Shown: in pieces, positions 10,352-18,620 of the stretch
How the letters are laid out: each line of letters begins with the position of its first letter
How positions within the stretch are numbered: position 1 is the first letter of the stretch
Assembly (NCBI RefSeq): GCF_000286355.1
Contig: NZ_AJXN01000035.1
Coordinates: forward strand, 1-47,992
Length of the DNA: 47,992 nucleotides
Direction of reading: 5' to 3'
Source of the DNA: Kocuria atrinae C3-8
GTDB taxonomy: Bacteria > Actinomycetota > Actinomycetes > Actinomycetales > Micrococcaceae
Program-made: the position numbers and the translations under genes
Notes under the pieces: generated by a model
What the model was told of the DNA's origin: nothing
The model's database searches: none
Seen by the model: only the letters and a program-made list of their open reading frames with translations

Positions 10352-10577
10352 CAAGGTCATCATCAACGACTAGGTAAACCAGTCGGTGCTCATCAGTGAT
10401 TCGTCGAGAATACGCATCCGGGATGCCGTACTTGAGACGTTCTGGTTTCCCTATGCCTTCAAACGGATCGCGGAGACAGTCATCGATCACCCGGTTGAGA
10501 CGTTTGAGAACAGCCCGATCGAGACGCTGCCAGACCTTGTAGTCCTCCCAGCCGTTCGACGAGAAAACCAATCTCAT
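10317..10577 (-). CDS. yoeB: YoeB/Txe-type mRNA interferase toxin
   Basis: An intact 86-residue toxin of the RelE/YoeB fold, which cleaves ribosome-bound mRNA when freed from its antitoxin. Alignment from memory with E. coli YoeB (84 aa) is nearly end to end. It conserves GKPERLK (the glutamate corresponding to catalytic Glu46), DEHRLVYLV (Arg65) and the terminal RYHY (His83, Tyr84), so the protein should be active. Its start overlaps the stop of the yefM-like gene by four bases, so the two are co-translated with antitoxin first. Its 3' end overlaps a convergent TPR gene by 35 bp. Confidence 0.95.
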   Translation of the reverse strand: MRLVFSSNGWEDYKVWQRLDRAVLKRLNRVIDDCLRDPFEGIGKPERLKYGIPDAYSRRITDEHRLVYLVVDDDLVILQCRYHYQK

Positions 10578-10822
10578 GAGCGATCAAGGTCATGCTCAGT
10601 GCTAGCCCCGCGAAGCACTTCCTCATACGAGTCCAACAACCGTCGGGCGTTCTCGGGGGATCGGAAGAGGTACGCGGTTTCCTGCCAGGCAGCGTAATCT
10701 TCAGCCGCCATCAGAACGGCGTTCCCGTTCTTTGATGTGATTTCCACAGGTGCGCGGTCATCATGAACTTGTGAGATCAGGGGAAACAAAAGGCGACGAG
10801 CTTCGCTGGCGGTGATGCTCAT
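10574..10822 (-). CDS. yefM: YefM/Phd-type antitoxin
   Basis: An intact 82-residue antitoxin beginning MSITASEARRLLFPLISQV, the characteristic Phd/YefM N-terminal DNA-binding and dimerisation segment. The C-terminal half is acidic and helical and would wrap the toxin. It neutralises YoeB and, alone or as a complex, represses its own promoter. The ATG at 10822 is preceded by AAAGGA, about 7 bp upstream. A perfect palindrome 20 bp upstream is the obvious operator. The pair sits between two unrelated chromosomal genes, as is usual for horizontally acquired toxin-antitoxin modules. Confidence 0.94.
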   Translation of the reverse strand: MSITASEARRLLFPLISQVHDDRAPVEITSKNGNAVLMAAEDYAAWQETAYLFRSPENARRLLDSYEEVLRGASTEHDLDRS

Positions 10823-10841
10823 GGCAGGTCCTTTCATAAGG

Positions 10842-10863
10842 GTGGTACAAAATATTGTACCAC
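10842..10863 (-). promoter_or_regulatory. Palindromic operator of yefM-yoeB, overlapping its -10 box
   Basis: GTGGTACAA (10842-10850) and TTGTACCAC (10855-10863) form a perfect 9-bp inverted repeat around AATA. On the minus strand the site contains TACAAT, a good -10 hexamer, so bound antitoxin would block RNA polymerase. The GTAC core recalls the TGTACA palindromes bound by E. coli YefM. Confidence 0.8.
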
Positions 10864-10935
10864 TTGAGGGTTCCCCCCGCAGGGCCACCCCGACCGCTGC
10901 GCAGGCATATCCCAATAGTGAGACAATGGCCCACG

Positions 10936-12123
10936 ATGAGCACCATAGATCTTGAGACCGCGGACCGGGAACCGGCCGTGTTGAACCTGAAACCGTTGCA
11001 GTTGGGACCGTTGACCATTGACGTGCCCGTGGTTCTGGCACCCATGGCGGGGGTGACCAACAAGTCCTTCCGCAAGTTGTGCCGCGAGTACGGCGGGGGA
11101 CTGTACGTCACGGAAATGGTCACCGCGCGCGCCCTGGTCGAACGCCGTCCGGAGTCGCTGCGGATCATTCACCACGACCCGGACGAGACGCCGCGTTCCA
11201 TCCAGATTTACGGTGTGGACGCGGTCAACGTGGGGAAGGCCGTGCGCATGGTGGCGCAGGAGGACCGCGCGGACCACATCGATCTGAACTTCGGTTGCCC
11301 GGTCCCCAAGGTCACCAAGCGCGGCGGCGGTTCTGCCTTGCCGTGGAAGACCGACCTGTTCCGGGCGATCATTCGCACCGCGGTTCAGGAGGCCTCCGAG
11401 GCGAACATCCCGGTGACCATCAAGATGCGCATCGGCATCGACGATGAGCACCAAACATATTTGGACGCCGGCCGCATGGCACGCGATGAAGGCGTCGCCG
11501 CGGTGGCTCTTCATGGACGCACACTGCAGCAGCACTACTCAGGCACGGCCGACTGGGATTCGATCGCACGGCTGCGCGAAGCGCTCCCGGACATTCCCGT
11601 GCTGGGTAATGGTGACATTTTCTCGGCCGAGGACGCCGTGCACATGGTCGAACAGACCGGCGTGGACGGTGTGGTGGTGGGTCGCGGTTGCCAGGGCCGT
11701 CCGTGGTTATTCGGCGACCTGCAGGCGGCCTTCGAGGGCAGCCCCAAGCGCTACAAGCCCGGAGTCCGCAAGGTCGCGGAAACCATTTACCGGCACGCCG
11801 AGCTGCTCGCCGAGGAATTCGGAGACGAGGCCAAGGCTGCCGCGAAATCCGTAAGCACGTGCCTGGTACTTCAAGGGCTACCCGGTGGGCGGCGAACTTC
11901 GTGCGCAGATGGCGCAGGTGCCCAGCCTGGCGCGACTGCGCGAACTGCTCGACCAGCTCGACCTGGACCTGCCCTACCCCGGCAAGGATGTGGAGGGCCC
12001 TCGCGGTCGCGCGGGCAACCCTCGCAAGCCGCACCTCCCGGACGGCTGGCTGAACTCCCGCATCCTGGCGACGCAGAACGTCTGGGCCTGGTGCACGCCG
12101 AACTCGATGTCTCCGGAGGCTAA
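10936..12123 (+). CDS. dusB: tRNA-dihydrouridine synthase (three frame breaks)
   Basis: FMN- and NADPH-dependent enzyme that reduces uridines in the tRNA D-loop to dihydrouridine. The repaired length is 396 aa. Family marks are the N-terminal [20 protein letters not shown], the active-site segment [23 protein letters not shown] with the catalytic Cys, the FMN/phosphate segments VALHGRT and VLGNGDI, and [13 protein letters not shown]. The C-terminal helical tRNA-binding domain is spread over three frames: breaks lie near 11838 and 11862 (…REIRKHV | AWYFKGYP…) and near 12068. Each is one missing base, the first two from GCCCGC and GTGGCC. No purine-rich ribosome site precedes ATG 10936, but GACAAT stands 8 bp upstream, so the message may be leaderless. 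The dgt start follows 5 bp after the stop. Confidence 0.9.
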   Translation: MSTIDLETADREPAVLNLKPLQLGPLTIDVPVVLAPMAGVTNKSFRKLCREYGGGLYVTEMVTARALVERRPESLRIIHHDPDETPRSIQIYGVDAVNVGKAVRMVAQEDRADHIDLNFGCPVPKVTKRGGGSALPWKTDLFRAIIRTAVQEASEANIPVTIKMRIGIDDEHQTYLDAGRMARDEGVAAVALHGRTLQQHYSGTADWDSIARLREALPDIPVLGNGDIFSAEDAVHMVEQTGVDGVVVGRGCQGRPWLFGDLQAAFEGSPKRYKPGVRKVAETIYRHAELLAEEFGDEAKAAAKSVSTCLVLQGLPGGRRTSCADGAGAQPGATARTARPARPGPALPRQGCGGPSRSRGQPSQAAPPGRLAELPHPGDAERLGLVHAELDVSGG

Positions 12124-12127
12124 CCGA

Positions 12128-13444
12128 TTGCACACCCCTGATCGCCTGGGAATCCTGCCCGCCGGATACGCCTATGAGGACGCCGAACGGTACGTGGCCG
12201 AGAACCACCACAACCGGCACCGCTCCCACTTCGAGCGAGACCGCGCCCGCGTGCTGCACAGCTCCGCTCTGCGGCGGTTGGCCGCCAAGACCCAGGTGGT
12301 CGCACCGAGCACGGATGACTTTGTCCGTAACCGCCTGACCCACTCCCTGGAAGTGGCGCAGATCGGCCGTGAACTGGGCAAGGCTCTCGGCTGCGATCCG
12401 GACGTCGTGGATGCCGCGTGTCTCTCCCACGATCTGGGGCACCCGCTTCGGGCACAACGGGGAGACGGCGCTCGCGGCCATGACCCGGGAGATCGGCGGC
12501 TTTGAGGGCAATGCCCAGACTCTGCGTCTCCTCGTGCGCTCGAGCCCAAGATCATTACCGAGGACGGCCACCCCGCCGGTCTCAACCTCACTCGCGCCGC
12601 GTTGGATGCCACGTGCAAGTACCCGTGGAGCGCAGAGGATGCACCGCAACGCCCGGACGGTAAACCCAACCTCAAGTTCGGCGTCTACCAGGACGATCTG
12701 TCGGTCTTCCGCTGGATGCGCGAAGGCGCCATCGAAGGCCGCAAGTGCTTGGAAGCCCAGGTCATGGACCTGGCCGACGACATCTCCTACAGCGTGCACG
12801 ACGTGGAAGACGCCATCGCCTCCAACACCTTGCAACTGGGGCAACTGGCTGATCCCATTGCACGTGCCCGCGTGATCGAGTGGACCCAGCGCTGGTATCT
12901 TCCGCAGGCCACCGAGGAGGAACTGGACGCGGCCCTGCGCCGTCTGGAGGCCTCCCCGGTATGGATCCCGCTCATGGACGGCTCCCGCAAGGACCTGGCA
13001 CGGCTCAAGAACATGACCAGCCAGCTGATCGGCCGGTTTGCGATGTCTGCTGTGGAGGCCACGCGTGACGTGGCCGGTGACGGGCAGCTGACCCGCTATT
13101 CCGCGCAACTCGTGGTGCCGCACGAAACCGAATTGGAAATCGCAGTGCTCAAGGGCATTGCCACGGCGTTCGTGATGACCGTGCGCGACGCCCAGCCGCT
13201 CTACGACAACCAGAACGAAATCCTCACGATCCTGGTCAACGCCCTGATGGAAACGGACGGCCGGTTCCTCTCGCCCGAGTTCGCGGGGGACTGGCGCGAG
13301 ATCGGTGACGGACCCGGTGCCGAGGCGGCCCGCCTGCGGCTGGTCGTGGACCAGGTCGCATGCCTCACGGATATCTCCGCCGTGGCCCTGCACGACAAGA
13401 TCCGTGGCACCAATTGGCGAACGGGCGACAAGCCGCTCTGGTGA
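12128..13444 (+). CDS. dgt: dGTPase-like HD phosphohydrolase (two frame breaks)
   Basis: Deoxyguanosinetriphosphate triphosphohydrolase-like protein of the HD superfamily, which splits dNTPs to deoxynucleoside and tripolyphosphate. The repaired length is about 439 aa. The HD metal site is seen as [12 protein letters not shown] with HDLGH about 60 residues later, then FGHNGE and the later metal ligand in [16 protein letters not shown]. The N-terminal [31 protein letters not shown] is typical. TTG 12128 is chosen because GGAGG lies 8 bp upstream, inside the dus tail. The first break near 12444 is a net loss of two bases (or a gain of one); the second near 12538 is one missing C in CGCCTC. Adjacency to dus and dnaG is typical of actinobacteria. 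Confidence 0.9.
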
Positions 13445-13536
13445 GCTTGCTCTCATTCAATGGGATTGTGGCCAGGCTAACAGGGTGGTGCGACTAGGAT
13501 CACTGTGATCTGTTGCCCTATCGGAAGAGATTCCCC

Positions 13537-14924
13537 GTGAGCTCCACCGCTTCCTCGCCCACCGCGGGCCCCGCGCCCACCAAGGGCCTCATCCTGAAAT
13601 CACCCTTGTGGGTCGCCCCGCTGTGCTGGATCGCCGTGCTGCTGGACGGTTTCGACGCCGTGGTCCTCGGCGCTGTGATGCCCGCACTGCTCGATGACGC
13701 TGCTTTCGACATGTCCACCGGCGAAGGCACCGCAGTAGCCACTGCCGGCCTGTTCGGCATGATGGTCGGCGCGCTCGGCATGGGTTGGCTCACCGACCGC
13801 CTGGGTCGCCGCAAGATGCTGATCGGCGCCGTGATCGTTTTCTCCGTGCTGACCTTCGCCGCAGCCTTCGCGCCAGCGTGCTGTGGTTCGGCGTGCTGCG
13901 TTTCCTGGCTGGACTGGGCCTGGGCGGTTGCTTGCCCACGGGCATCTCCATGGTCACCGAGTTCGCCCGCAAGGGCCGCGGCTCCAACGCCACGACCGTC
14001 ATGATGACCGGCTACCACGTGGGCGCCGTGCTCACCGCAGCACTGGCCATCTGGGTCCTGGCACAGTTCTCGTGGCACACCATGTTCATCGCCGGCGCCC
14101 TGCCCGCACTGATCCTGGTGCCGCTCATGTACATCTTCCTTCCCGAGTCGCCGTCCTACCTGGCGGCCAAGGGCGATTACGACGCCGCTCGCGCCGTCGC
14201 CGCGCATTACAACGTTGAGCTCGAACTTCCGGATGCGGCGGGGGCCGGCCGCGCGGCGTCGTCGACCCCGAACGGCGAGAAGGCCAAGCCCGCGAAGCAA
14301 GGTGCGGCGCTGCTGCTGAGCGGAACGTACGCGCGCAACTCGGTGTTCATCTGGACCGCGTCCTTCATGGGCTTGCTGCTGGTTTACGGCCTGAACACGT
14401 GGCTGCCGCAGATCATGCGCGCCGCCGACTACGATCTGGGCAACTCGCTGGGCTTCCTGCTGATCCTCAACGTGGGTGCCGTGGTGGGCCTGTGGATCGG
14501 TGGCCGCGTGGCCGACCGGATCACGCCGCGCGTCGCCGGCATCCTGTGGTTCGCGGGCTCCGCGGTGCTGCTGGCCGCCCTGGCCATCAAGCTGCCGGTG
14601 TTGGGCATCTACTTCATGGTGTTCCTGACCGGTTGCTTCGTGTTCTCGTCGCAGGTGCTCGTGTACGCGTTCACCGCGGCCAACCACCCGCCGCAGGTCC
14701 GTGCGACCGCGTTGGGCATGTCCGCGGGCGTGGGTCGCCTGGGCGCGATCAGTGGCCCCATCGTGGGCGGCACGCTGCTGACAGCCGGTCTGGCCTACCC
14801 GTGGGGCTTCTTCGCCTTCGCGCTCGTGGGTGCCTTGGGTGGCGCGTCCATGCTGGGCACCAAGACGGTGGATCCGGTGGATAAACGCGTGGTCATCGAC
14901 CCCGAGGACTCTCCCGCGCGGTAG
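13537..14924 (+). CDS. MFS transporter of the aromatic acid:H+ symporter type (one frame break)
   Basis: A 462-aa (repaired) 12-helix carrier. DGFDAVVLGAVMPALL in helix 1 matches the D-G-x-D signature of the AAHS family (PcaK/BenK-like). GMGWLTDRLGRRKMLIG is the general MFS loop 2-3 motif, and LPESPSYLAAKG ends the N-half. A charged central loop (about residues 225-265) separates the halves. The likely substrate is an aromatic or small organic acid, by family only. GTG 13537 is preceded by GGAAGAG at 7 bp. The frame breaks near 13873 (…AAAFAP | SVLWFG…), consistent with GCGCCCAGC losing a C. It interrupts the usual dgt-dnaG adjacency. Confidence 0.85.
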
Positions 14925-14948
14925 GTTCCGCGCGTCGAGTCTGTCGAG

Positions 14949-14983
14949 AGCGGCGTCGTCCCGAGCGGGCGACGCCGCTTTTG
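14949..14983 (+). terminator. Rho-independent terminator after the MFS gene
   Basis: AGCGGCGTCG (14949-14958) pairs perfectly with CGACGCCGCT (14970-14979), followed by TTTTGCG. The 5' arm contains the recurring GAGCGGCGTCGTC word. It isolates dnaG from upstream transcription. Confidence 0.85.
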
Positions 14984-15037
14984 CGTTCCCGGACTGCACA
15001 GGCCGACGTCGCGGCCCCGCGAGTTTGACGCGTTGCC

Positions 15038-15053
15038 TAGGATGAGAGGCGTG
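15038..15053 (+). promoter_or_regulatory. Extended -10 box for a leaderless dnaG transcript
   Basis: TAGGAT (15038-15043) lies exactly 7 bp before the GTG at 15051, the standard geometry of leaderless actinobacterial transcripts. No usable ribosome-binding site precedes that GTG. The ATG at 15042 overlaps the hexamer and is the alternative start. Confidence 0.5.
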
Positions 15054-17024
15054 GCAGGACTGATCAGGCGCGAAGACATAGACGAGGTGCGATCACGCAC
15101 CGATCTCAAGGAAATTGTCGACCAGTACGTGACCTTGAAGCCCGCCGGAATCGGTTCCTACAAGGGGCTGTGTCCGTTCCACGATGAGCGCACGCCCTCG
15201 TTCCACGTGCGCCCGCAAATGGGCACGTACCACTGCTTCGGCTGTGATGAATCCGGGGACGTGATCGCGTTCCTCATGGAGATGGACCACACCCCGTTCA
15301 CCGAGACGGTCGAGCGGCTGGCCGCGCGCATTGGGTACGAACTGCGCTACGAGCAGGGCTCGGGCCCCAAACGCGAGGAAGTCGGCCGCCGCCAACGTCT
15401 GCTGGACGCGCACAAGATTGCCGCAGAATTCTTCCAACGCAACCTCTACACGCGTCAGGCCACGGCCGCGCAGCAGTTCTTGGGGGAGCGCGGGTTCGAT
15501 GACGCCGCCGCGCGCACCTACGGCATCGGCTACGCGCCCAAGGGGTGGTCCAACCTGCTCAAGCACCTGCGGGATCAGGGGTTCACCGACCAGGAACTCA
15601 AGCTCACCGGTATGGTCTCCGAGGGCAACCGCGGCCTCTATGACCGATTTCGTGGGCGGCTGATCTGGCCCATCCACGCGGTAGCGGGTGAGGTTATCGG
15701 CTTCGGTGCGCGCAAGCTCTACGAGGACGATCAGGGTCCCAAGTACCTGAACACCCCTGAGACCCAGCTCTACAAGAAGTCCCAGGTGCTCTACGGCATC
15801 AACCTGGCCAAACGGGCGATCGCCAAGGGCAAGCAGGTCGTAGTGGTCGAGGGCTACACGGACGTGATGGCGTGTCACCTGGCCGGTGTCGAGACCGCGG
15901 TGGCCACGTGCGGTACCGCGTTCGGTGCGGACCACATCAAGATCGTGCGCCGCTTCCTCTCCGACGACTCCGCCGGGGGAGAGGTCATCTTCACTTTCGA
16001 CGGCGACGCCGCCGGGCAGAAGGCCGCGCTGCGCGCGTTCCAGGAGGACCAGCGGTTCGTGGCCCAGACCTACGTGGCAGTGGGGCCGAACGGTATGGAC
16101 CCGTGCGATTTACGCCTGACCCGGGGTGACGCCGCCGTGCGTGACCTGGTCAGCACTCGCACGCCGTTGTTCGAATTCGCGTTGAAGGCGACCATTCGCG
16201 ACTACGACGTGAACAGCCTGGAAGGGCGACTGCGGGCCATGCGCGCGTGTGCCCCGATCGTGGCGCAGATCCGTGACTCATCCTTGCGGCCGGCGTATGC
16301 GCGAGAGCTGTCCGGGTGGCTGGGCATCGAGACCGATGAGGTCATGCGGGCGGTCGCGGCGGCCTCCAAACGCGGTCCTTCAGCGCAGCAGCGTGGGCAG
16401 CAACAGCGGGCGCCGCAGCATCATGAGTCGCAGCAGTTCTCGTCGGGCCGTGATGGGTCCGGACGCGGCTCTAGTGCTCCCGGTCGCCCGGGGGATCGCT
16501 CCGGTGACTCTCAGGAGCAGGAACGCCCTGCAGAGGTGCAGCTGCCCAATCCTCGCGAGCCGGTGGCCCGAATGGAACGCGAGGCGTTGGAGGTTGTTTT
16601 GCAGGTCCCTGACTTGGTGCCCGACGCGTACTGGGGTCATTTTGAGTCCGCCGAAATGCGGTACCCGGTGCACCAGGCACTGCACGATGCGATCGTGGCC
16701 GCGCGGCCCGAATACGACGTGAATGACCCTCGCGGTGGCCGCGGCTGGCTCGAGCACGTGCGCGGGCAACTGCCCGAACCGTTGCACGGATACCTTGCGC
16801 AGTTGTCGGTGACCCCGCTACCCGCTTCTTCTGAGCAGCAGGTCCGCAACTACGCGGTGGGTGTGCTGACGAGCCTGGTGGAGATGCACATCAATCGGGC
16901 CAAATCGGACAAGCTGGCACACTTGAACCGCACGGATCCGCAGCAAGAATCGGCTCTGTACCAGCAGCTTCAGCGCGAGCTCCTGGACCTGGAGATGCAG
17001 CGGCGGAGCCTCCTCGGTAACTGA
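15051..17024 (+). CDS. dnaG: DNA primase
   Basis: Synthesises RNA primers at the replication fork. Intact, 657 aa from the GTG at 15051; MAGLIRREDIDEVRSRTDLKEIV is the standard N-terminus, while ATG 15042 would add three residues. The CHC2 zinc ribbon has Cys41, His44, Cys62 and Cys65 (CPFHDERTPSF … CFGCDESGD). The RNA-polymerase domain follows, with the TOPRIM fold showing VVVVEGYTDVMA and the acidic FTFDGDAAGQ. After about residue 440 comes a low-complexity Gln/Gly/Ser/Pro linker of roughly 60 residues, then the helicase-interaction domain. The linker is longer than in E. coli but such linkers are common in actinobacteria. This is one of the few long genes here with no frame break. Confidence 0.97.
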   Translation: MAGLIRREDIDEVRSRTDLKEIVDQYVTLKPAGIGSYKGLCPFHDERTPSFHVRPQMGTYHCFGCDESGDVIAFLMEMDHTPFTETVERLAARIGYELRYEQGSGPKREEVGRRQRLLDAHKIAAEFFQRNLYTRQATAAQQFLGERGFDDAAARTYGIGYAPKGWSNLLKHLRDQGFTDQELKLTGMVSEGNRGLYDRFRGRLIWPIHAVAGEVIGFGARKLYEDDQGPKYLNTPETQLYKKSQVLYGINLAKRAIAKGKQVVVVEGYTDVMACHLAGVETAVATCGTAFGADHIKIVRRFLSDDSAGGEVIFTFDGDAAGQKAALRAFQEDQRFVAQTYVAVGPNGMDPCDLRLTRGDAAVRDLVSTRTPLFEFALKATIRDYDVNSLEGRLRAMRACAPIVAQIRDSSLRPAYARELSGWLGIETDEVMRAVAAASKRGPSAQQRGQQQRAPQHHESQQFSSGRDGSGRGSSAPGRPGDRSGDSQEQERPAEVQLPNPREPVARMEREALEVVLQVPDLVPDAYWGHFESAEMRYPVHQALHDAIVAARPEYDVNDPRGGRGWLEHVRGQLPEPLHGYLAQLSVTPLPASSEQQVRNYAVGVLTSLVEMHINRAKSDKLAHLNRTDPQQESALYQQLQRELLDLEMQRRSLLGN

Positions 17025-17048
17025 CGTTCACGTTGTGGCGAGCTGGAT

Positions 17049-17077
17049 TTGAGGAACCGGCCAAGGGTCTGTAAAGT
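17049..17077 (+). promoter_or_regulatory. Promoter of tRNA-Asn
   Basis: TTGAGG (17049-17054) and TAAAGT (17072-17077) are separated by 17 bp, a good sigma-70-type promoter. The expected start lies near 17084, about 20 bp before the mature tRNA. Confidence 0.6.
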
Positions 17078-17104
17078 ATCTTCTCGTTGCACAGATGTGC
17101 ACGG

Positions 17105-17177
17105 TCCCCCGTAGCTCAATTGGCAGAGCATTCGACTGTTAATCGAAGGGTTACTGGTTCGAGTCCAGTCGGGGGAG
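17105..17177 (+). tRNA. tRNA-Asn (GTT)
   Basis: A 73-nt tRNA. The acceptor stem TCCCCCG pairs with CGGGGGA, the D-arm GCTC pairs with GAGC, and the anticodon arm TTCGA-CTGTTAA-TCGAA gives anticodon GTT. The T-arm is ACTGG-TTCGAGT-CCAGT, and G is the discriminator base. The CCA end is not encoded. A terminator follows 17 bp later, so it is a single-gene transcript. tRNA-Asn genes are common integration sites, and the unfamiliar genes downstream fit that, but I found no repeated 3' end. Confidence 0.97.
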
Positions 17178-17193
17178 CTGCAGACGATAGAAG

Positions 17194-17214
17194 CCCCGGT
17201 TCGCCGGGGTTTTT
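17194..17214 (+). terminator. Terminator after tRNA-Asn
   Basis: CCCCGG, a TTCG tetraloop and CCGGGG, followed by five T. The next 239 bp up to 17453 hold no convincing gene; an ATTTAAAT palindrome lies at 17402-17409. Confidence 0.92.
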
Positions 17215-17453
17215 GTCGTATCTGGATCTTTTTTGCCCGGCTCCATCTGAAGGGCCAACATCTCAGGTGCCGGTAGAGCCCTTTGTGACCTTTCAGGGGT
17301 TGCTATGGCCCCTTCGAGACTCCGATGGGGTTCCAACGGACCACCATCTGTTTCGCATGGTTAGGTCGGGCCCTTACCGGGAAGATCTGCCTCTGCATGT
17401 CATTTAAATGCCCGGACCTCTCACTGCTATTTCCGCGTTGGTAGCTTTTTGTC

Positions 17454-18064
17454 ATGGACGCGGAACAGATCTCGAACCTCCTGAGCCCATATCCGTCCGA
17501 TGACGCCGTCGTCGCGTTGCACCGGAAGTGGCAGTCGGTGATCGATGCTGCTGGGACGCGAGATGCGGGCGAGCAGATCACTCCTGCCGAGTGGACTGCC
17601 GGCTGTGCAGTGATCGTCAGGTGCCCGCTGACCCACCCCGTTGAATCCGACGCATCATGCCCGCCATGGTGGACGGCGAGCCGTGGACACGAGACAAGAA
17701 ACGGTGCGCCGAACTCGTGAACGCCATCGAACACAGCGCGTCCAGAGAGGCCGATCAGGCACTCGGGACCATTGCTGCACGTGACAAGGAAAACTCGCGG
17801 GAGGCACAGCATGCGCAGGGGCGGCGTCGAAAGGCGATGCAGAACGTTGTGGTGCCCCAAGAGGAAGCAGCTCAGGGGGAGCTGAAGAAACTGCTCAGAG
17901 AGTGTTGCGAGCTCTTGATTTCCGCCCGAGTGTCGGACGAGTCCACGCTCCGTCAAGCGGCGCAAGACCTCGGTGCTCAACTCCAGGATCAGTCATCCCA
18001 TGACCGTCAGGAGATCTTGAACCAACTACTCATGATGTGCCGAGCGGTTGCCTCGTGCCTATAA
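17454..18064 (+). CDS. Unrecognised protein downstream of tRNA-Asn (one frame break)
   Basis: I do not recognise this protein. After repair of one break near 17652 (…PVESDA | IMPAMVDGEPW…) it is about 203 aa. There is no signal peptide or membrane segment. The second half is strongly charged and helical, rich in Glu, Gln, Arg and Lys (READQALGTIAARDKENSRE and EEAAQGELKKLLREC), and may form a coiled coil. The first half has a WTAGCAVIVRCPL segment. The ATG at 17454 has no strong ribosome site. Its tail overlaps the next gene by 17 bp in a different frame. Base composition appears more even than in the flanking genes. Location behind tRNA-Asn suggests acquired DNA. The overlap with the next gene could instead be a further sequence error that splits one longer gene. 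Confidence 0.5.
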
Positions 18065-18536
18065 GGGCGACGGGGATCCGTACGGCGAAGGGCTGGCGGC
18101 GATCAGCAGAATCGTGGGTGGAGCCTGGCACGTCACAAGTCTTGATCTTCAACCCGAGACGGGGGAGGCCGGCCAGGTTGACCTCGTGTGGTCCATCAAC
18201 GGTCAAGAACGTACCGACCGTTTGAGCCTGGACGGGCGGTGGATGGACCCGGACGAATTCCGTGATCTAGTACCGACCCATCCGGACCCCAACGATGAAC
18301 GCCAACTGATCGAACTCGACATGTCGCTCGAGGACGGACTGTCCTACGTTTATGCACGGCCTCAAGAATGGGCGAAAGTCGAAACTCGGGCGAGAACATC
18401 CGATAGCGATTCTGGTGGCTCGAGGAATTCTGATGCTGCGTTCTGGCGAGAACTCCAACGTCAATTGGAGACTGGCTGGAAGCCGAATACCAAGCAGCGC
18501 CCCGGCCGCCGAGGTCTGTTCGGTTTCCTGAAATAA
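18048..18536 (+). CDS. Unrecognised small protein, second gene of the tRNA-Asn module
   Basis: A 162-residue acidic protein with no family that I recognise. The central part alternates short beta-like stretches (HVTSLDLQP, VDLVWSINGQ) with WMDPDEFRDLVPTHPDPNDE. The C-terminus is basic (KPNTKQRPGRRGLFGFLK) after a short helical DAAFWRELQRQLETGW. Neither a signal sequence nor a membrane helix is present. The start is the first in-frame codon, TTG 18048, lying inside the upstream gene, so it is either translationally coupled or fused to that gene if a sequence error hides the join. Small acidic partner proteins of this kind often act as immunity or accessory proteins, but nothing here proves that. 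Confidence 0.45.
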   Translation: MPRAYKGDGDPYGEGLAAISRIVGGAWHVTSLDLQPETGEAGQVDLVWSINGQERTDRLSLDGRWMDPDEFRDLVPTHPDPNDERQLIELDMSLEDGLSYVYARPQEWAKVETRARTSDSDSGGSRNSDAAFWRELQRQLETGWKPNTKQRPGRRGLFGFLK

Positions 18537-18620
18537 CGGAACAAGACCAGTACGCCTGGGACTCATTGCCGACCAGGGGTTCGAGGTCTAAAACAGCACA
18601 GACCACGGCGCCCGAGGCGC

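Noticed and set aside
11420-13456. A 678-codon open frame on the minus strand
   Set aside because: It is the shadow of dus and dgt. Those have conserved catalytic motifs, while the reverse frame is a low-complexity His/Gly/Arg-rich product of GC-rich third positions.
13518-14999. A 493-codon minus-strand open frame
   Set aside because: It is antisense to the MFS carrier and consists of Gln/Arg/His-rich repeats with no recognisable domain.
17105-18620. Integrative element with att sites at tRNA-Asn
   Set aside because: No integrase gene and no second copy of the tRNA 3' end could be found downstream; only the two unknown genes remain as weak evidence.
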